This document shows positions 1 through 8,146 of a DNA stretch of 46,014 bases, piece after piece. The DNA is from Dehalococcoidia bacterium (GTDB lineage Bacteria > Chloroflexota > Dehalococcoidia > Lucifugimonadales > Lucifugimonadaceae). The stretch covers positions 1 to 46,014 of the forward strand of contig PBVQ01000028.1 in the NCBI GenBank assembly GCA_002728715.1. The letters run 5' to 3'. Under the pieces are notes generated by a model. It saw only the letters and a list, made by a program, of their open reading frames with translations. It was not told where the DNA came from and did no database searches. Position 1 is the stretch's first letter. The number at the start of each line of letters is the position of its first letter. The translations under genes were made by a program, and so were the position numbers.

Positions 1-2
1 CT

Positions 3-215
3 GGTCAAAATTTTAGCTTAAATCATAAAGATAATTTTATAGGAAATTCTTCTAAGTTCTCTATCTCAATATCTGATCCTGATGAATGGGGTTGGAGTCT
101 TGCTTTTGCAAGAGCAGATTCAGAATTTACTCAACCAGGGACTACAAGAGATATTCCTCCGTTATGTCCGCCAGATTGTCCACCGAGCCCAAATCCTTAT
201 AAACTTAAGAAATAA
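3..215 (+). CDS. C-terminal fragment of an unidentified protein
   Basis: An open frame enters from the left edge and ends at TAA 213-215, leaving about 70 residues. The visible part has a DPDEWGWSLAFARADSEF stretch and a Cys/Pro-rich end (CPPDCPPSPNP), followed by a basic tail. The CPPDCPP segment could be a linker or a disulfide-bearing tail of an exported protein, but I recognise no family. Its last 54 bases overlap the end of the convergent enolase gene. Frames 1 and 2 both hit stops within the first 25 bases, so this is the only plus-strand frame that can be a continuing gene. Confidence 0.55.
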   Translation, partial: GQNFSLNHKDNFIGNSSKFSISISDPDEWGWSLAFARADSEFTQPGTTRDIPPLCPPDCPPSPNPYKLKK

Positions 216-1481
216 TCTCGCTAGTTTTAGCTTTAGGTATAATTTAATAAAGGGGTTTCTTTCTATACGTAGAGATTTGAGTTCTTCTTCCATCTTTTTG
301 CTACGATAAATAACTTTTCCCCCATTTCCATGAGTATCAAATAGCTCCCATGCATCAATATGACTTTCTAATGCTAAATCACTAACCCTAATATGAACGT
401 CTTTTCTTTCCTTAACATCTTTTTTTAGTCTTGTTCCTATTCCAGGGTTTTGAGGTGCATGAAGAAATCCATCCTTTATATCTAAATTAGGATCTACAAA
501 ATCTCCATACCATCCTTCGTAATAGCTTGGAACATGCTCTTGAATCATGGCATTGATTGAACTGATACATATTTGAGCACAAGCAAAAATATTAACTGGC
601 CCAGTCGCATCGTGCGGGGCAAATGGCACTTGATATGTAGAAGCTAGTATAGCTATTTTATGGGTTTCAGATATACCTCCAGTCCAAATTAAATCTGGCA
701 TTACAATCCTCGCAGATCCATTTTCTATAAATTCTCTAAATTGCCACCTTGATAGTAATCTCTCAGAGATACATATGGGAGTTTTTGTCGAATCCTGTAA
801 TTCTCTTAGTGCCTTTGGATTTTGTAATGGCATAAGATCCTCTTGCCACATTATTTCATACTCTTCCATTGCTTGAGCAATTCGTATCGCTACCGGAAGA
901 CTCCATTTCCCATGTCCATCATTTGCAATCTGAATACTATTTCCCAAGGCTTCTCTTATTTCTCTAATAGGTTTAAGTGCTATATCTAGATCTTTCGGAG
1001 ATAAGTATTGTCCATCTGAAGCTAGTGCCAGTGAAATTGTTGGTCCACCCTTAATTGCAGTTATTCCCTTATCAAGTATTTTTTTTGCGTGTTCTACTAC
1101 ATTTGTGTAAGGCATTCCTGTTGCATAAACTCTTATTCTTTCTCTGACAGCACCCCCCAATAATTCATAAATTGGTACACCGGCATCCTGACCTTTTATA
1201 TCCCATAATGCCATATCAATTGCAGAGATTGCTCTCATTTCACCTCCTCCAAACCCAGCATGATCTGAAAGCGTAAACATAGAGTTCCAATGTAATTCTA
1301 CTTTTCTTGGATCTCTCCCAATTATTAAAGGACCAAAATGATCATGAATTGCTGATTCTACAACGGTTGGAGCATACCAAGTTTCACCCAGCCCAATTAT
1401 TCCATTATCTGTATAAATCTGAACCCAAATTATTTGTGGGTATTCATCAACTCTTATTGTCTCAATATGTGTGACTTTCAT
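162..1481 (-). CDS. Enolase-superfamily sugar-acid dehydratase (galactonate dehydratase-like)
   Basis: Mandelate racemase/muconate lactonizing enzyme family, probably abstracting the alpha proton of a sugar acid and eliminating water to a 2-keto-3-deoxy acid. Barrel residues are visible in order: Lys144 (AIKGG), Asp188 and His190 (NDGHGKW), Glu214 (WQEDL), Glu240 (ISERL) and His290 (PHDATGP). The D-x-H pattern with a late His is that of galactonate/mannonate dehydratases; the exact substrate is unknown. The start ATG has a good GGAGA site just upstream. At 439 residues it is longer than the usual 380-400: the conserved PGIG element is at 346-349, and a basic, hydrophobic tail follows whose last 17 residues are read antisense to the convergent gene. 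It stands alone, divergent from the nucleoside transporter operon. Confidence 0.88.
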   Translation of the reverse strand: MKVTHIETIRVDEYPQIIWVQIYTDNGIIGLGETWYAPTVVESAIHDHFGPLIIGRDPRKVELHWNSMFTLSDHAGFGGGEMRAISAIDMALWDIKGQDAGVPIYELLGGAVRERIRVYATGMPYTNVVEHAKKILDKGITAIKGGPTISLALASDGQYLSPKDLDIALKPIREIREALGNSIQIANDGHGKWSLPVAIRIAQAMEEYEIMWQEDLMPLQNPKALRELQDSTKTPICISERLLSRWQFREFIENGSARIVMPDLIWTGGISETHKIAILASTYQVPFAPHDATGPVNIFACAQICISSINAMIQEHVPSYYEGWYGDFVDPNLDIKDGFLHAPQNPGIGTRLKKDVKERKDVHIRVSDLALESHIDAWELFDTHGNGGKVIYRSKKMEEELKSLRIERNPFIKLYLKLKLARLFLKFIRIWARWTIWRT

Positions 1482-1543
1482 TATTATTCTCCAAAACCTA
1501 AAATCTAAAATTGACTATATAACTTTCAAATTATTCTATATTG

Positions 1544-1575
1544 TTTTCTGGGAAATTAATAATTCTCCCAGAAAA
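1544..1575. repeat. Perfect 10-bp inverted repeat between divergent genes
   Basis: Arms TTTTCTGGGA (1544-1553) and TCCCAGAAAA (1566-1575) enclose a 12-base AT-rich spacer. It lies 62 bases upstream of the enolase start and about 90 bases upstream of the lipoprotein gene's -35 element. It may be an operator dyad for the enolase gene or a hairpin; the sequence alone does not tell which. Confidence 0.45.
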
Positions 1576-1667
1576 TTAAGAATTCTATTCTTTGAGCATG
1601 TTAATTCAATTTCACTTTACTTACTGTTACAAAAATGTAAAGTTTTATTTTTTATCTTTAATAAAAG

Positions 1668-1695
1668 TTAACATTCAGTTATTTGGTGCTATAAT
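1668..1695 (+). promoter_or_regulatory. Sigma-70-type promoter for the nucleoside transporter operon
   Basis: TTAACA at 1668-1673 matches the -35 consensus at 5 of 6 bases. A 16-base spacer follows, then a perfect TATAAT at 1690-1695 preceded by TGC (extended -10). Transcription would start near 1702, giving a leader of about 55 bases before the TTG start at 1757. It is the best promoter match I found in the window. Confidence 0.65.
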
Positions 1696-1756
1696 TTTTT
1701 GCATATCTTGGAAAATTTTTCATCCAGATAATTTAATTCATACAAGGGGGTATATT

Positions 1757-2989
1757 TTGATCGATAAAACTATTAATCCAAAAAGATTAATTTTTATTCT
1801 AGTGTGTTTAACTACGTTGCTTTTAGCAGTTTCTGCTTGTTCAAGTGACTCTGATTCATCATCTTCAAATAGTAGTTCTATAGATAAATTTGGAATGATA
1901 TTAGTAGGACCACGCGATGATAAAGGTTGGTCTCAGGCCCATTTTGAAGGTGGGGAAGCTATTGAGAATGCTATTGGTGCAGAGATGATTGTTGCTGATT
2001 TTATTAATCCTGCAGATTCACCTAACACCACAGTTGCTCAAGTAGCTGCAGACATGATTGACCAGGGTGCAAAACTTATTTTTGCTACATCTGATGATAT
2101 GAAAGATGGTATATTAGAGGCTGCTGCTTCCCATCCGGACGTATCAATGGTTTGGTCTACAGGTGATAGTGCATTTAAGGATGGTAAAGACTACAAACCA
2201 GAATTAGAAAATCTTGCTAATGTAATGGGACAAATGGAGTTTGGTAAATATATGGCGGGATGTGCTGCTGCCTCAGAATCCAAATCTGGGAATATTGGTT
2301 TTCTTGGGCCACTTATTAATGATGAAACTAGAAGGCTAACAAATGCTGCATACATTGGTGCACGTGACTGTTGGCTAGATAAAGGAAATTCGATCTCAGA
2401 CTTAAACTTTGAAGTAATCTGGATTGGCTTTTGGTTTCATATTCCAGGAGTTACATTGGATCCAACAACTGTTGTCAATGACTTCATTGATTCAGGAGTT
2501 GATGTAGTTATCTCGCACATTGATACTCCTGAAGCACTTACAGTCACAGACCAAAGAGCAGCTGCAGGAGAAGATGTATTAGTTGTAGGTTATGACTATG
2601 AAAATTCTTGCGACGTGACTCCAGAAGTTTGCATTGGAGTTCCTTACTTCAATTGGGGTCCTGCATACATTGATGCAGCAAAAAGAGTTGGAAACAATTC
2701 ATTTAGCGCAGACTTCCAATGGATTGCTCCAAAATTAACAAATGGTGTTACTGCCGAAGATTCTATGGTTGGATTTAAGGGTGGAAATGCTATGTCTGAA
2801 GAGACAAGAAAAAGAGTTAATAGACTTGCTGATCAGTTAAACGGTGACATTGCAAATATATTTGCAGGCCCAATTAACTTTCAGGATGGATCCGTTCTTG
2901 CAAGCGAAGGGAAAAAGCCTTCATTGTATGATATTTGGTATACACCTCAATTACTTGAGGGTATGACTGGAGATAGTGGCGGAAATTAG
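1757..2989 (+). CDS. BMP-family substrate-binding lipoprotein of a nucleoside-type ABC importer
   Basis: Extracytoplasmic binding protein of the basic membrane protein (BmpA/Med) family, whose characterised members bind nucleosides. I place the start at TTG 1757, six bases after the strong AAGGGGG site at 1744-1750; the frame is open further upstream, but an earlier start would not begin with a signal peptide. The 410-residue product has basic residues, a hydrophobic helix and a lipobox ending VSAC, giving a lipid-modified Cys28 and then a Ser-rich linker. The mature part starts with the family's first strand (GMILVGPRDDKGWSQAHFEG). It heads an operon with the matching ATPase and two permeases, and a hairpin after its stop could allow it to be made in excess. 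Confidence 0.9.
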   Translation: MIDKTINPKRLIFILVCLTTLLLAVSACSSDSDSSSSNSSSIDKFGMILVGPRDDKGWSQAHFEGGEAIENAIGAEMIVADFINPADSPNTTVAQVAADMIDQGAKLIFATSDDMKDGILEAAASHPDVSMVWSTGDSAFKDGKDYKPELENLANVMGQMEFGKYMAGCAAASESKSGNIGFLGPLINDETRRLTNAAYIGARDCWLDKGNSISDLNFEVIWIGFWFHIPGVTLDPTTVVNDFIDSGVDVVISHIDTPEALTVTDQRAAAGEDVLVVGYDYENSCDVTPEVCIGVPYFNWGPAYIDAAKRVGNNSFSADFQWIAPKLTNGVTAEDSMVGFKGGNAMSEETRKRVNRLADQLNGDIANIFAGPINFQDGSVLASEGKKPSLYDIWYTPQLLEGMTGDSGGN

Positions 2990-3011
2990 TAATTAGTTAA
3001 CTGATTATTTT

Positions 3012-3046
3012 AGAGAAGGCGATTTACTCATAAAATCGCCTTCTCT
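3012..3046 (+). terminator. Strong hairpin between binding-protein and ATPase genes
   Basis: Perfect 14-bp stem: AGAGAAGGCGATTT at 3012-3025 pairs with AAATCGCCTTCTCT at 3033-3046 around a 7-base loop, followed by GTTTGTTT. It lies 22 bases after the lipoprotein stop and 13 bases before the ATPase ATG. A leaky terminator or 3' stabilising hairpin would keep the binding protein more abundant than the membrane parts, a common arrangement in ABC importer operons. The T tract is imperfect, so partial readthrough is expected. Confidence 0.7.
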
Positions 3047-3059
3047 GTTTGTTTGAAAT

Positions 3060-4478
3060 ATGAAAATTGAATTTAAGAATATATCAAAAAGTTTTGGTGA
3101 AACAATTGCTAACTCCGAAATTAGTTTTTCTATTGACGGAGGATCTATACACGCCATAATTGGTGAAAATGGTGCTGGTAAATCAACATTAATAAAAATT
3201 CTATCGGGTCAAATTTTACCAGATGATGGTAGTATCAAATTAGGTAATAAAAAAATGCTTCTTGGTTCAACTATTGAGGCAACAAATAAAGGTATTGGCA
3301 TTTTAGGCCAAGATCCTCTTGATTTTAGTAATTTTACTGTCCTTGAGAGTTTTTTAGCTGGGAATAAAAAATCATCTAAGATTATATCTAAATCTAAGTT
3401 TGAAGAAATAATATCCACTTTCTCAAAAAAGTTCGATTGGGAAATTAATGTAAATTCTCTAATCAAAGATTTGTCGGTTGGTCAAAGGCAACAATTGGAA
3501 TTGATAAGACTTTTATACCTAGGAGCAAAAATAATTATATTGGACGAACCTACTAGTGGCTTTTCTTTAGATCAAAAAAAGAAAGTTTTTGAAAATTTAA
3601 GAGACTTAAGCTCTAAAGGTTATACTGTAATTTTAGTTTCTCACAAAATAGAAGAAATACTAGAAATTTGTAATAAAGTTACTATATTGCAAAAAGGTAA
3701 ACTTCTAGAAACACTTGATTTACCTATTAATCCAAAAATTTTGATAGATAAAATGTTTGGACCTTCTAGCAATGTTAAAAATGATTATAAAAAAATTGAA
3801 AAAAAATCCAAAAAAAATATCACAATTAAGATTGATAAATATTCAGATATTGAAAAAATTACTCTAAATGAAGGTACTATAATCGGGGTTTCTGGTCTAC
3901 AGGGATCAGGGTCTGATAAATTCGTGCAAAGTTTTTACGACGACTTGTCATCAAGTAAAGTATATTACGAAAACGAAGTTCAAATACCATTTTCTGAGAT
4001 AAATTATGTTGCGTCAGATCGTCTTGAAAAAGGATTATTTCCGGATATGACAATAATGGAGCATATTGCTTTAGCTTACAATTCTAAAGGTCTAATTAAT
4101 TGGTCAAATATTTTAGAGCTTACCAAAAGTTTAATAAATACCTATGGTATTGTAGGTACTCCCCAAACTCAAGCAAAAAATTTATCTGGAGGTAATCAAC
4201 AAAGATTGATGTTAGCTCTCATTAAAGAAAATATTAGACTTTTACTTCTTGAACAACCAACAAGAGGGTTAGACATAAGTTCGGCAATTTTTGTTTGGGA
4301 GAGTTTGTTGAAAACTAAATCAAAAAAAAATTTAGTTATTTTTTCATCTGTTGATTTATATGAAATATATGATTACTCTGATTTTATTATTTGTTTTTAT
4401 GACAACAAAATTGTAGCTTCAGGACATAAAAATGAGATGGCTAGAGCAAAAGTTATGGAAAAAATTTCTGGTAAATAA
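3060..4478 (+). CDS. ABC importer ATPase with two nucleotide-binding domains (BMP/nucleoside type)
   Basis: Energises uptake through the two permeases downstream. The first domain is complete: Walker A GENGAGKST at 35-43, signature LSVGQRQQ, Walker B IIILDEPTSGF. The second has signature LSGGNQQR and a Walker B-like LLLLEQPTRGLD, but its P-loop region (GVSGLQGSGSDKF) is degenerate, as is usual in the second half of sugar and nucleoside ABC ATPases such as RbsA or NupO. The 472-residue length is a little short for the class (about 500). There is no clear Shine-Dalgarno before the ATG; the upstream hairpin ends 13 bases away. The stop overlaps the next start by one base (TAATG). Confidence 0.92.
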   Translation: MKIEFKNISKSFGETIANSEISFSIDGGSIHAIIGENGAGKSTLIKILSGQILPDDGSIKLGNKKMLLGSTIEATNKGIGILGQDPLDFSNFTVLESFLAGNKKSSKIISKSKFEEIISTFSKKFDWEINVNSLIKDLSVGQRQQLELIRLLYLGAKIIILDEPTSGFSLDQKKKVFENLRDLSSKGYTVILVSHKIEEILEICNKVTILQKGKLLETLDLPINPKILIDKMFGPSSNVKNDYKKIEKKSKKNITIKIDKYSDIEKITLNEGTIIGVSGLQGSGSDKFVQSFYDDLSSSKVYYENEVQIPFSEINYVASDRLEKGLFPDMTIMEHIALAYNSKGLINWSNILELTKSLINTYGIVGTPQTQAKNLSGGNQQRLMLALIKENIRLLLLEQPTRGLDISSAIFVWESLLKTKSKKNLVIFSSVDLYEIYDYSDFIICFYDNKIVASGHKNEMARAKVMEKISGK

Positions 4479-5524
4479 TGTATAAAATAATATTACAAAA
4501 CTCAATTGCTACTTTTCTCTCTGTGATATCAGTAACGATAGTTTTACTTATATTACAGGTTATGCCCTTTGAAATTTACGGTAATTTATTTGATGGTTCA
4601 TTTGGCAGTTTAGATAAAATTTCGAGAACCCTTCTTATAGCAACGATTATGGCTCTAGCTGGATTTGCACTAGTTGTGACTTTCTCTACTGGTTTGTGGA
4701 ATATAGGTATAGAAGGTCAAATGTTATTTGGTGCAATAGGTGCTACATTTATTGCAAGAACTTTTTTAGCTGAGTATTTCTTTGCCCCAATAATTATTAT
4801 TATATTTGGTACACTTTTTGGCTCTTTTCTTGGATTATTATCAGCTATTCTGAAAACAAGATTTAATGTTCATGAGATTTTTGGAGGCCTTGGTATTAAT
4901 TTTGTTGCTTCTGGTTTAATAGTCTATTTGGTTATTGGCCCTTGGAAAAGAGAAGGGATCGCATCTACCGGTGGAACAGATTTATTTCCTAAGAGTTCAT
5001 GGATCAATGGTATTGGAGATAGTAATTTCCCAATATACCCAATTATCATAGCAATAATAGTTTTTATAACTTTATTCATACTTTTATCAAGAACTTCACT
5101 TGGCCTCAAGCTAATTGCAACAGGTACTAATAAAGACGCAGCAGATAAATTCAAGATAGATTCAGTAAAACACATTTTATATGCATTTATAATTGCTGGT
5201 GCAATTGGTGGTATCGCAGGAGCTATACAAGCTGCGAGTATTCATCACAAGTTGGTACCAAATATAGCTGGAGGATATGGGTTTTTGGGTATATTAATTG
5301 CACTAATTGCTGGAAGAAATCTTTTTACAGTTGTAGTGATAAGTATTATTTTTGCTTCAATAATGGTTGGAGGTGTACAGCTGCAACTAAGGCTTGGTCT
5401 AGATTCTAGTTTTCCATACATAATTGAATCTGTTTTTGTTATGTCTTGGTTAATAATAAAGGCAAGTAAAATTGATTCTAAATTACTTATGCTACTTGTA
5501 AATAAGGAGACAGATTTTGGATAG
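4478..5524 (+). CDS. ABC importer permease 1 (BMP/nucleoside type)
   Basis: Inner-membrane permease of the branched-chain/ribose superfamily, similar in order and size to NupP/YufP. The 348 residues are mostly hydrophobic helices; a first N-terminal helix is followed by the GLWNIGIEGQMLFGA motif typical of this permease class and a cytoplasmic coupling region near GLKLIATGTNKDAADKF. It is translationally coupled to the ATPase by the TAATG overlap, and its end overlaps the second permease by 8 bases. A purine or pyrimidine nucleoside substrate is inferred from the lipoprotein family and the salvage enzymes that follow. Confidence 0.9.
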   Translation: MYKIILQNSIATFLSVISVTIVLLILQVMPFEIYGNLFDGSFGSLDKISRTLLIATIMALAGFALVVTFSTGLWNIGIEGQMLFGAIGATFIARTFLAEYFFAPIIIIIFGTLFGSFLGLLSAILKTRFNVHEIFGGLGINFVASGLIVYLVIGPWKREGIASTGGTDLFPKSSWINGIGDSNFPIYPIIIAIIVFITLFILLSRTSLGLKLIATGTNKDAADKFKIDSVKHILYAFIIAGAIGGIAGAIQAASIHHKLVPNIAGGYGFLGILIALIAGRNLFTVVVISIIFASIMVGGVQLQLRLGLDSSFPYIIESVFVMSWLIIKASKIDSKLLMLLVNKETDFG

Positions 5525-6470
5525 TTTAGAATTAACTGTTATAACAATTGTAGCTATGTCTGCTCCACTGATTTTTGCAGTTATAGGAGAAACAATCACA
5601 GAAAGAGTTGGTGTTGTTAATCTTTCAATGGAAGGCACATTGCTTATAACAGCATTAACCGGTTTTGCTATAACAATTTGGACTGATTCTTTATATTTAG
5701 GAATATTATCTTCAGCACTCATTGGGGGCTTTATAGCATTTATAATAGTATGGATTAATTTTAGGTTTTATATAAATCAAATAGCAGTTGGATTTATTTT
5801 TACAATTTTTCTATGGAAATTGTCTAGCTACTTAGGTGGAGACTTTGTAAGAATACCTGGGCCTTATCTAAATAAAATTACAATCCCGATACTAAGTGAA
5901 ATACCATTTTTAGGTCCGATATTTTTTGATAATAATATATTAGTTTTATCTTCAATAATCCTGATTCCTTTAAGTTGGTTCTTTTTGTTTAGAACTAACT
6001 TAGGTGTAAATTTAAGAGCTGTAGGTGAAAACCCTATTGCAGCGGATGCTAGAGGGCTAAGCGTAATGAAATATAGATTTATTTACTCGGTCATTGGAGG
6101 TATCTTGATTGGTATAGGTGGAGCCACATTTAGCTTGGAAGTTAAGTATGGATGGTCCGAAGGTCATACGTTAAATTATGGATGGATAGCTCTAGCAATA
6201 GTAATTTTTGGAGGTTGGAATCCTGTCCGAGCTTCTGTTGGTGTTTATGGGTTTGGAATTTTGCAGGTCCTTTCACTAAAACTTCAATCAGTAACCATAG
6301 GTTTATCACAGATATTGCCATTAATTCCTTTCCCATTGATGATTTTAACACTTGTTTTAATTCAGTCAGCAAATAAAAATGAAGGTAGATGGTTTCCAAA
6401 ACCTATTAGATTATTAATTTTTGGGAATCAACCGCAATCTTTAGGAATTACTTATAAAAAAGATTCATGA
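5517..6470 (+). CDS. ABC importer permease 2 (BMP/nucleoside type)
   Basis: Second permease subunit, comparable to NupQ/YufQ. The 317-residue membrane protein has the family's GVVNLSMEGTLLITAL motif near the first helices and the coupling stretch GVNLRAVGENPIAADARGLSV. The start is TTG 5517, set by AAGGAG at 5504-5509 seven bases upstream; the gene begins inside the end of permease 1, suggesting coupled translation and equal amounts. The phosphoribosyltransferase gene begins two bases after its stop. Confidence 0.9.
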   Translation: MDSLELTVITIVAMSAPLIFAVIGETITERVGVVNLSMEGTLLITALTGFAITIWTDSLYLGILSSALIGGFIAFIIVWINFRFYINQIAVGFIFTIFLWKLSSYLGGDFVRIPGPYLNKITIPILSEIPFLGPIFFDNNILVLSSIILIPLSWFFLFRTNLGVNLRAVGENPIAADARGLSVMKYRFIYSVIGGILIGIGGATFSLEVKYGWSEGHTLNYGWIALAIVIFGGWNPVRASVGVYGFGILQVLSLKLQSVTIGLSQILPLIPFPLMILTLVLIQSANKNEGRWFPKPIRLLIFGNQPQSLGITYKKDS

Positions 6471-6471
6471 T

Positions 6472-7026
6472 ATGAAAAATGTAAAGATTTTATGGGAAAA
6501 TGATGCCATTGAAAAAAAAATAAGAGAAATGGCAAAAAATATTAATATTAAATGGGAAAATGAGCCAGTTGTAAATCTAATTCCTGTAATTACAGGAGGA
6601 ATGATTTTTTCCACAAAACTAATTATGGAGTTAGAAAAATTATCACCAGAAAAATGGGTCGTTAATCCTGTTATTGCAAGTGCCTATGAATATTCCTACA
6701 ATCCAAATAAACCTGAGGTAGTACGCGTAAGTGATTACGAAAATAAATTCAAAGATGGTAGCCCTTATATCATTATTGATGATCTACTTGACACAGGAAT
6801 AACTTTGTCAATTATTAAGAATATGATAAGAACTATAACTAATGATAATGTAGAAGTAGCTGTTCTAGTAGATAAAGTAGCAAAAAGAAAAATTGAAATA
6901 GAACCTGAATATCATGGATTTATAATTAAAAATGATTATTGGTTAGTTGGATATGGTATGGATGATAAAGGTTTACTTAGAGGTATGGACAGAATAGGTT
7001 ATATTGAACAGATAAAAATGCTCTAA
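6472..7026 (+). CDS. hpt: Purine phosphoribosyltransferase, hypoxanthine-guanine type
   Basis: Type I phosphoribosyltransferase that would join a purine base to PRPP to make IMP, GMP or XMP. The PRPP-binding loop YIIIDDLLDTG lies at 99-109 with the acidic pair Asp103-Asp104. The C-terminal WLVGYGMDDKGLLRGMDRIGYI resembles the end of HGPRTs (VGYxxD...R.L..IG). The N-terminal strand NLIPVITGGMIF matches the loop that closes on pyrophosphate. As the last gene of the importer operon it fits intracellular capture of imported nucleobases. Hypoxanthine, guanine and xanthine specificity cannot be separated from the sequence. Confidence 0.8.
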   Translation: MKNVKILWENDAIEKKIREMAKNINIKWENEPVVNLIPVITGGMIFSTKLIMELEKLSPEKWVVNPVIASAYEYSYNPNKPEVVRVSDYENKFKDGSPYIIIDDLLDTGITLSIIKNMIRTITNDNVEVAVLVDKVAKRKIEIEPEYHGFIIKNDYWLVGYGMDDKGLLRGMDRIGYIEQIKML

Positions 7027-7028
7027 TA

Positions 7029-8042
7029 TTACACTATTATGAAATCAGATTTTTCGTATATTTCGCCTATGTTTTTTGCGTCAATATAAGTACAAGCTGA
7101 ACGTAAGCCACCAAGAATTTGACTTATAGTATTTTCTATAGTTCCTTTGTCTTCAACAAGAATTGATTTTCCTTCAGAAGCTCTATAATCAGCTACATTT
7201 CCGTAATGCCTATTCATTGCTTCACTAGAGCTCATCCCGTAAAGGGTTCTATATTGTTTATTTTCAATTTTTGTTATCGGAGCTTCACCTTCAATATGCC
7301 CTGAAAATAATGACCCTAGCATTACAAATCCAGCACCTCCAGCAAATGCTTTTACAATATCTGCTGAACTTTTTATTCCACCATCAGAAACAATAAATGC
7401 GTTATATTTTTTTGCTTCTTTACTACATTCTATTACTGCAGCTAATTGAGGGTACCCAATACCTGTAACATCGGTAGTACTACAAACACTTCCTGAACCA
7501 ATTCCTATTTTAACTCCATCTGCGCCTGAATCAACCATAATCTTAACGCCATCAGGAGTAACAACATTTCCTGCGATTATGCCAATCTTAGGAAATTCTT
7601 TTCTTGTAATTTCTATTATTTGACTAAATTTTTTGATATACCCATTTGGCACATCAAATACTAAAAATTTCGGTAATTTATTTGTTTTTGATTTAATATG
7701 ATTTATATATGAGTCTATAACTTCAATTTCATCTAATCCAAATGTTAGGAAATTATAACTTAAATCTAATCCTTCATTAATTGAATCTACCCAATCTTCT
7801 TTTGAATAAAACTTACTAACAGCGTTTGAAATACAATGTTTTTGTAATTTCATACCCATTGAGAAAGTGCCTACGTAGTCCATATTTGAAGCCATTATTG
7901 GCACCCCACTCCAAGTGAGTCTTGATTTAGTGAAATTGATTTTTGTATCAAGAATTATTTCTTTTCTTGAATTGTATTTTGATGATTTTGGAGTAATTAG
8001 TACATCATCGAAGTTTATTTTTTTATCTGTAGATTGAAACAT
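7029..8042 (-). CDS. guaC: GMP reductase
   Basis: Converts GMP to IMP with NADPH and ammonia release, returning guanine nucleotides to the common purine pool. It is an IMPDH/GMPR barrel without CBS domains and has the active-site loop GIGSGSVCSTTDVTGIGYPQ with Cys187, which matches the E. coli GuaC Cys186 region. FDDVLITP near the N-terminus and SDGGIKSSADIVKAFAGGA later are also typical. The GMPR-type C-terminus (YGMSSSEAMNRHYG...YRASEG) distinguishes it from IMP dehydrogenase. It converges on the phosphoribosyltransferase gene with two bases between them, and its own start lies beside a 12-bp inverted repeat that might regulate it. Confidence 0.93.
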   Translation of the reverse strand: MFQSTDKKINFDDVLITPKSSKYNSRKEIILDTKINFTKSRLTWSGVPIMASNMDYVGTFSMGMKLQKHCISNAVSKFYSKEDWVDSINEGLDLSYNFLTFGLDEIEVIDSYINHIKSKTNKLPKFLVFDVPNGYIKKFSQIIEITRKEFPKIGIIAGNVVTPDGVKIMVDSGADGVKIGIGSGSVCSTTDVTGIGYPQLAAVIECSKEAKKYNAFIVSDGGIKSSADIVKAFAGGAGFVMLGSLFSGHIEGEAPITKIENKQYRTLYGMSSSEAMNRHYGNVADYRASEGKSILVEDKGTIENTISQILGGLRSACTYIDAKNIGEIYEKSDFIIV

Positions 8043-8059
8043 AATTTTTATACGAATTA

Positions 8060-8094
8060 AATCATATATAAATTTTAAAAAATTATATATGATT
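8060..8094. repeat. 12-bp perfect inverted repeat in the guaC/aldo-keto reductase divergent region
   Basis: Arms AATCATATATAA (8060-8071) and TTATATATGATT (8083-8094) flank an 11-base spacer that itself pairs partly (ATTTT/AAAA). It sits 18 bases upstream of the guaC start codon, between divergent genes. It is operator-like in position and symmetry, but AT-rich sequence raises the chance expectation. Confidence 0.4.
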
Positions 8095-8146
8095 ATAAGT
8101 GAATATTGACTCGTTTTTTTAATTTTTATTTATTAGGATAAAGAAT

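Noticed and set aside
1703-1735. TTGGA...TCCA repeat in the lipoprotein leader as an operator
   Set aside because: Arms are only four or five bases and mismatched; not distinguishable from background.
1482-1756. Possible purine riboswitch before the lipoprotein gene
   Set aside because: No three-helix purine aptamer core could be found; only a promoter and a dyad are visible.
3880-3930. Degenerate Walker A in the second half of the ABC ATPase
   Set aside because: This is usual for the second domain of sugar and nucleoside ABC ATPases; it is not a sign of gene decay.
8106-8134. TTGACT/TTTATT as a promoter for the aldo/keto reductase
   Set aside because: The transcription start would fall within about six bases of the ATG, leaving no room for the AGGATAAAG ribosome site.
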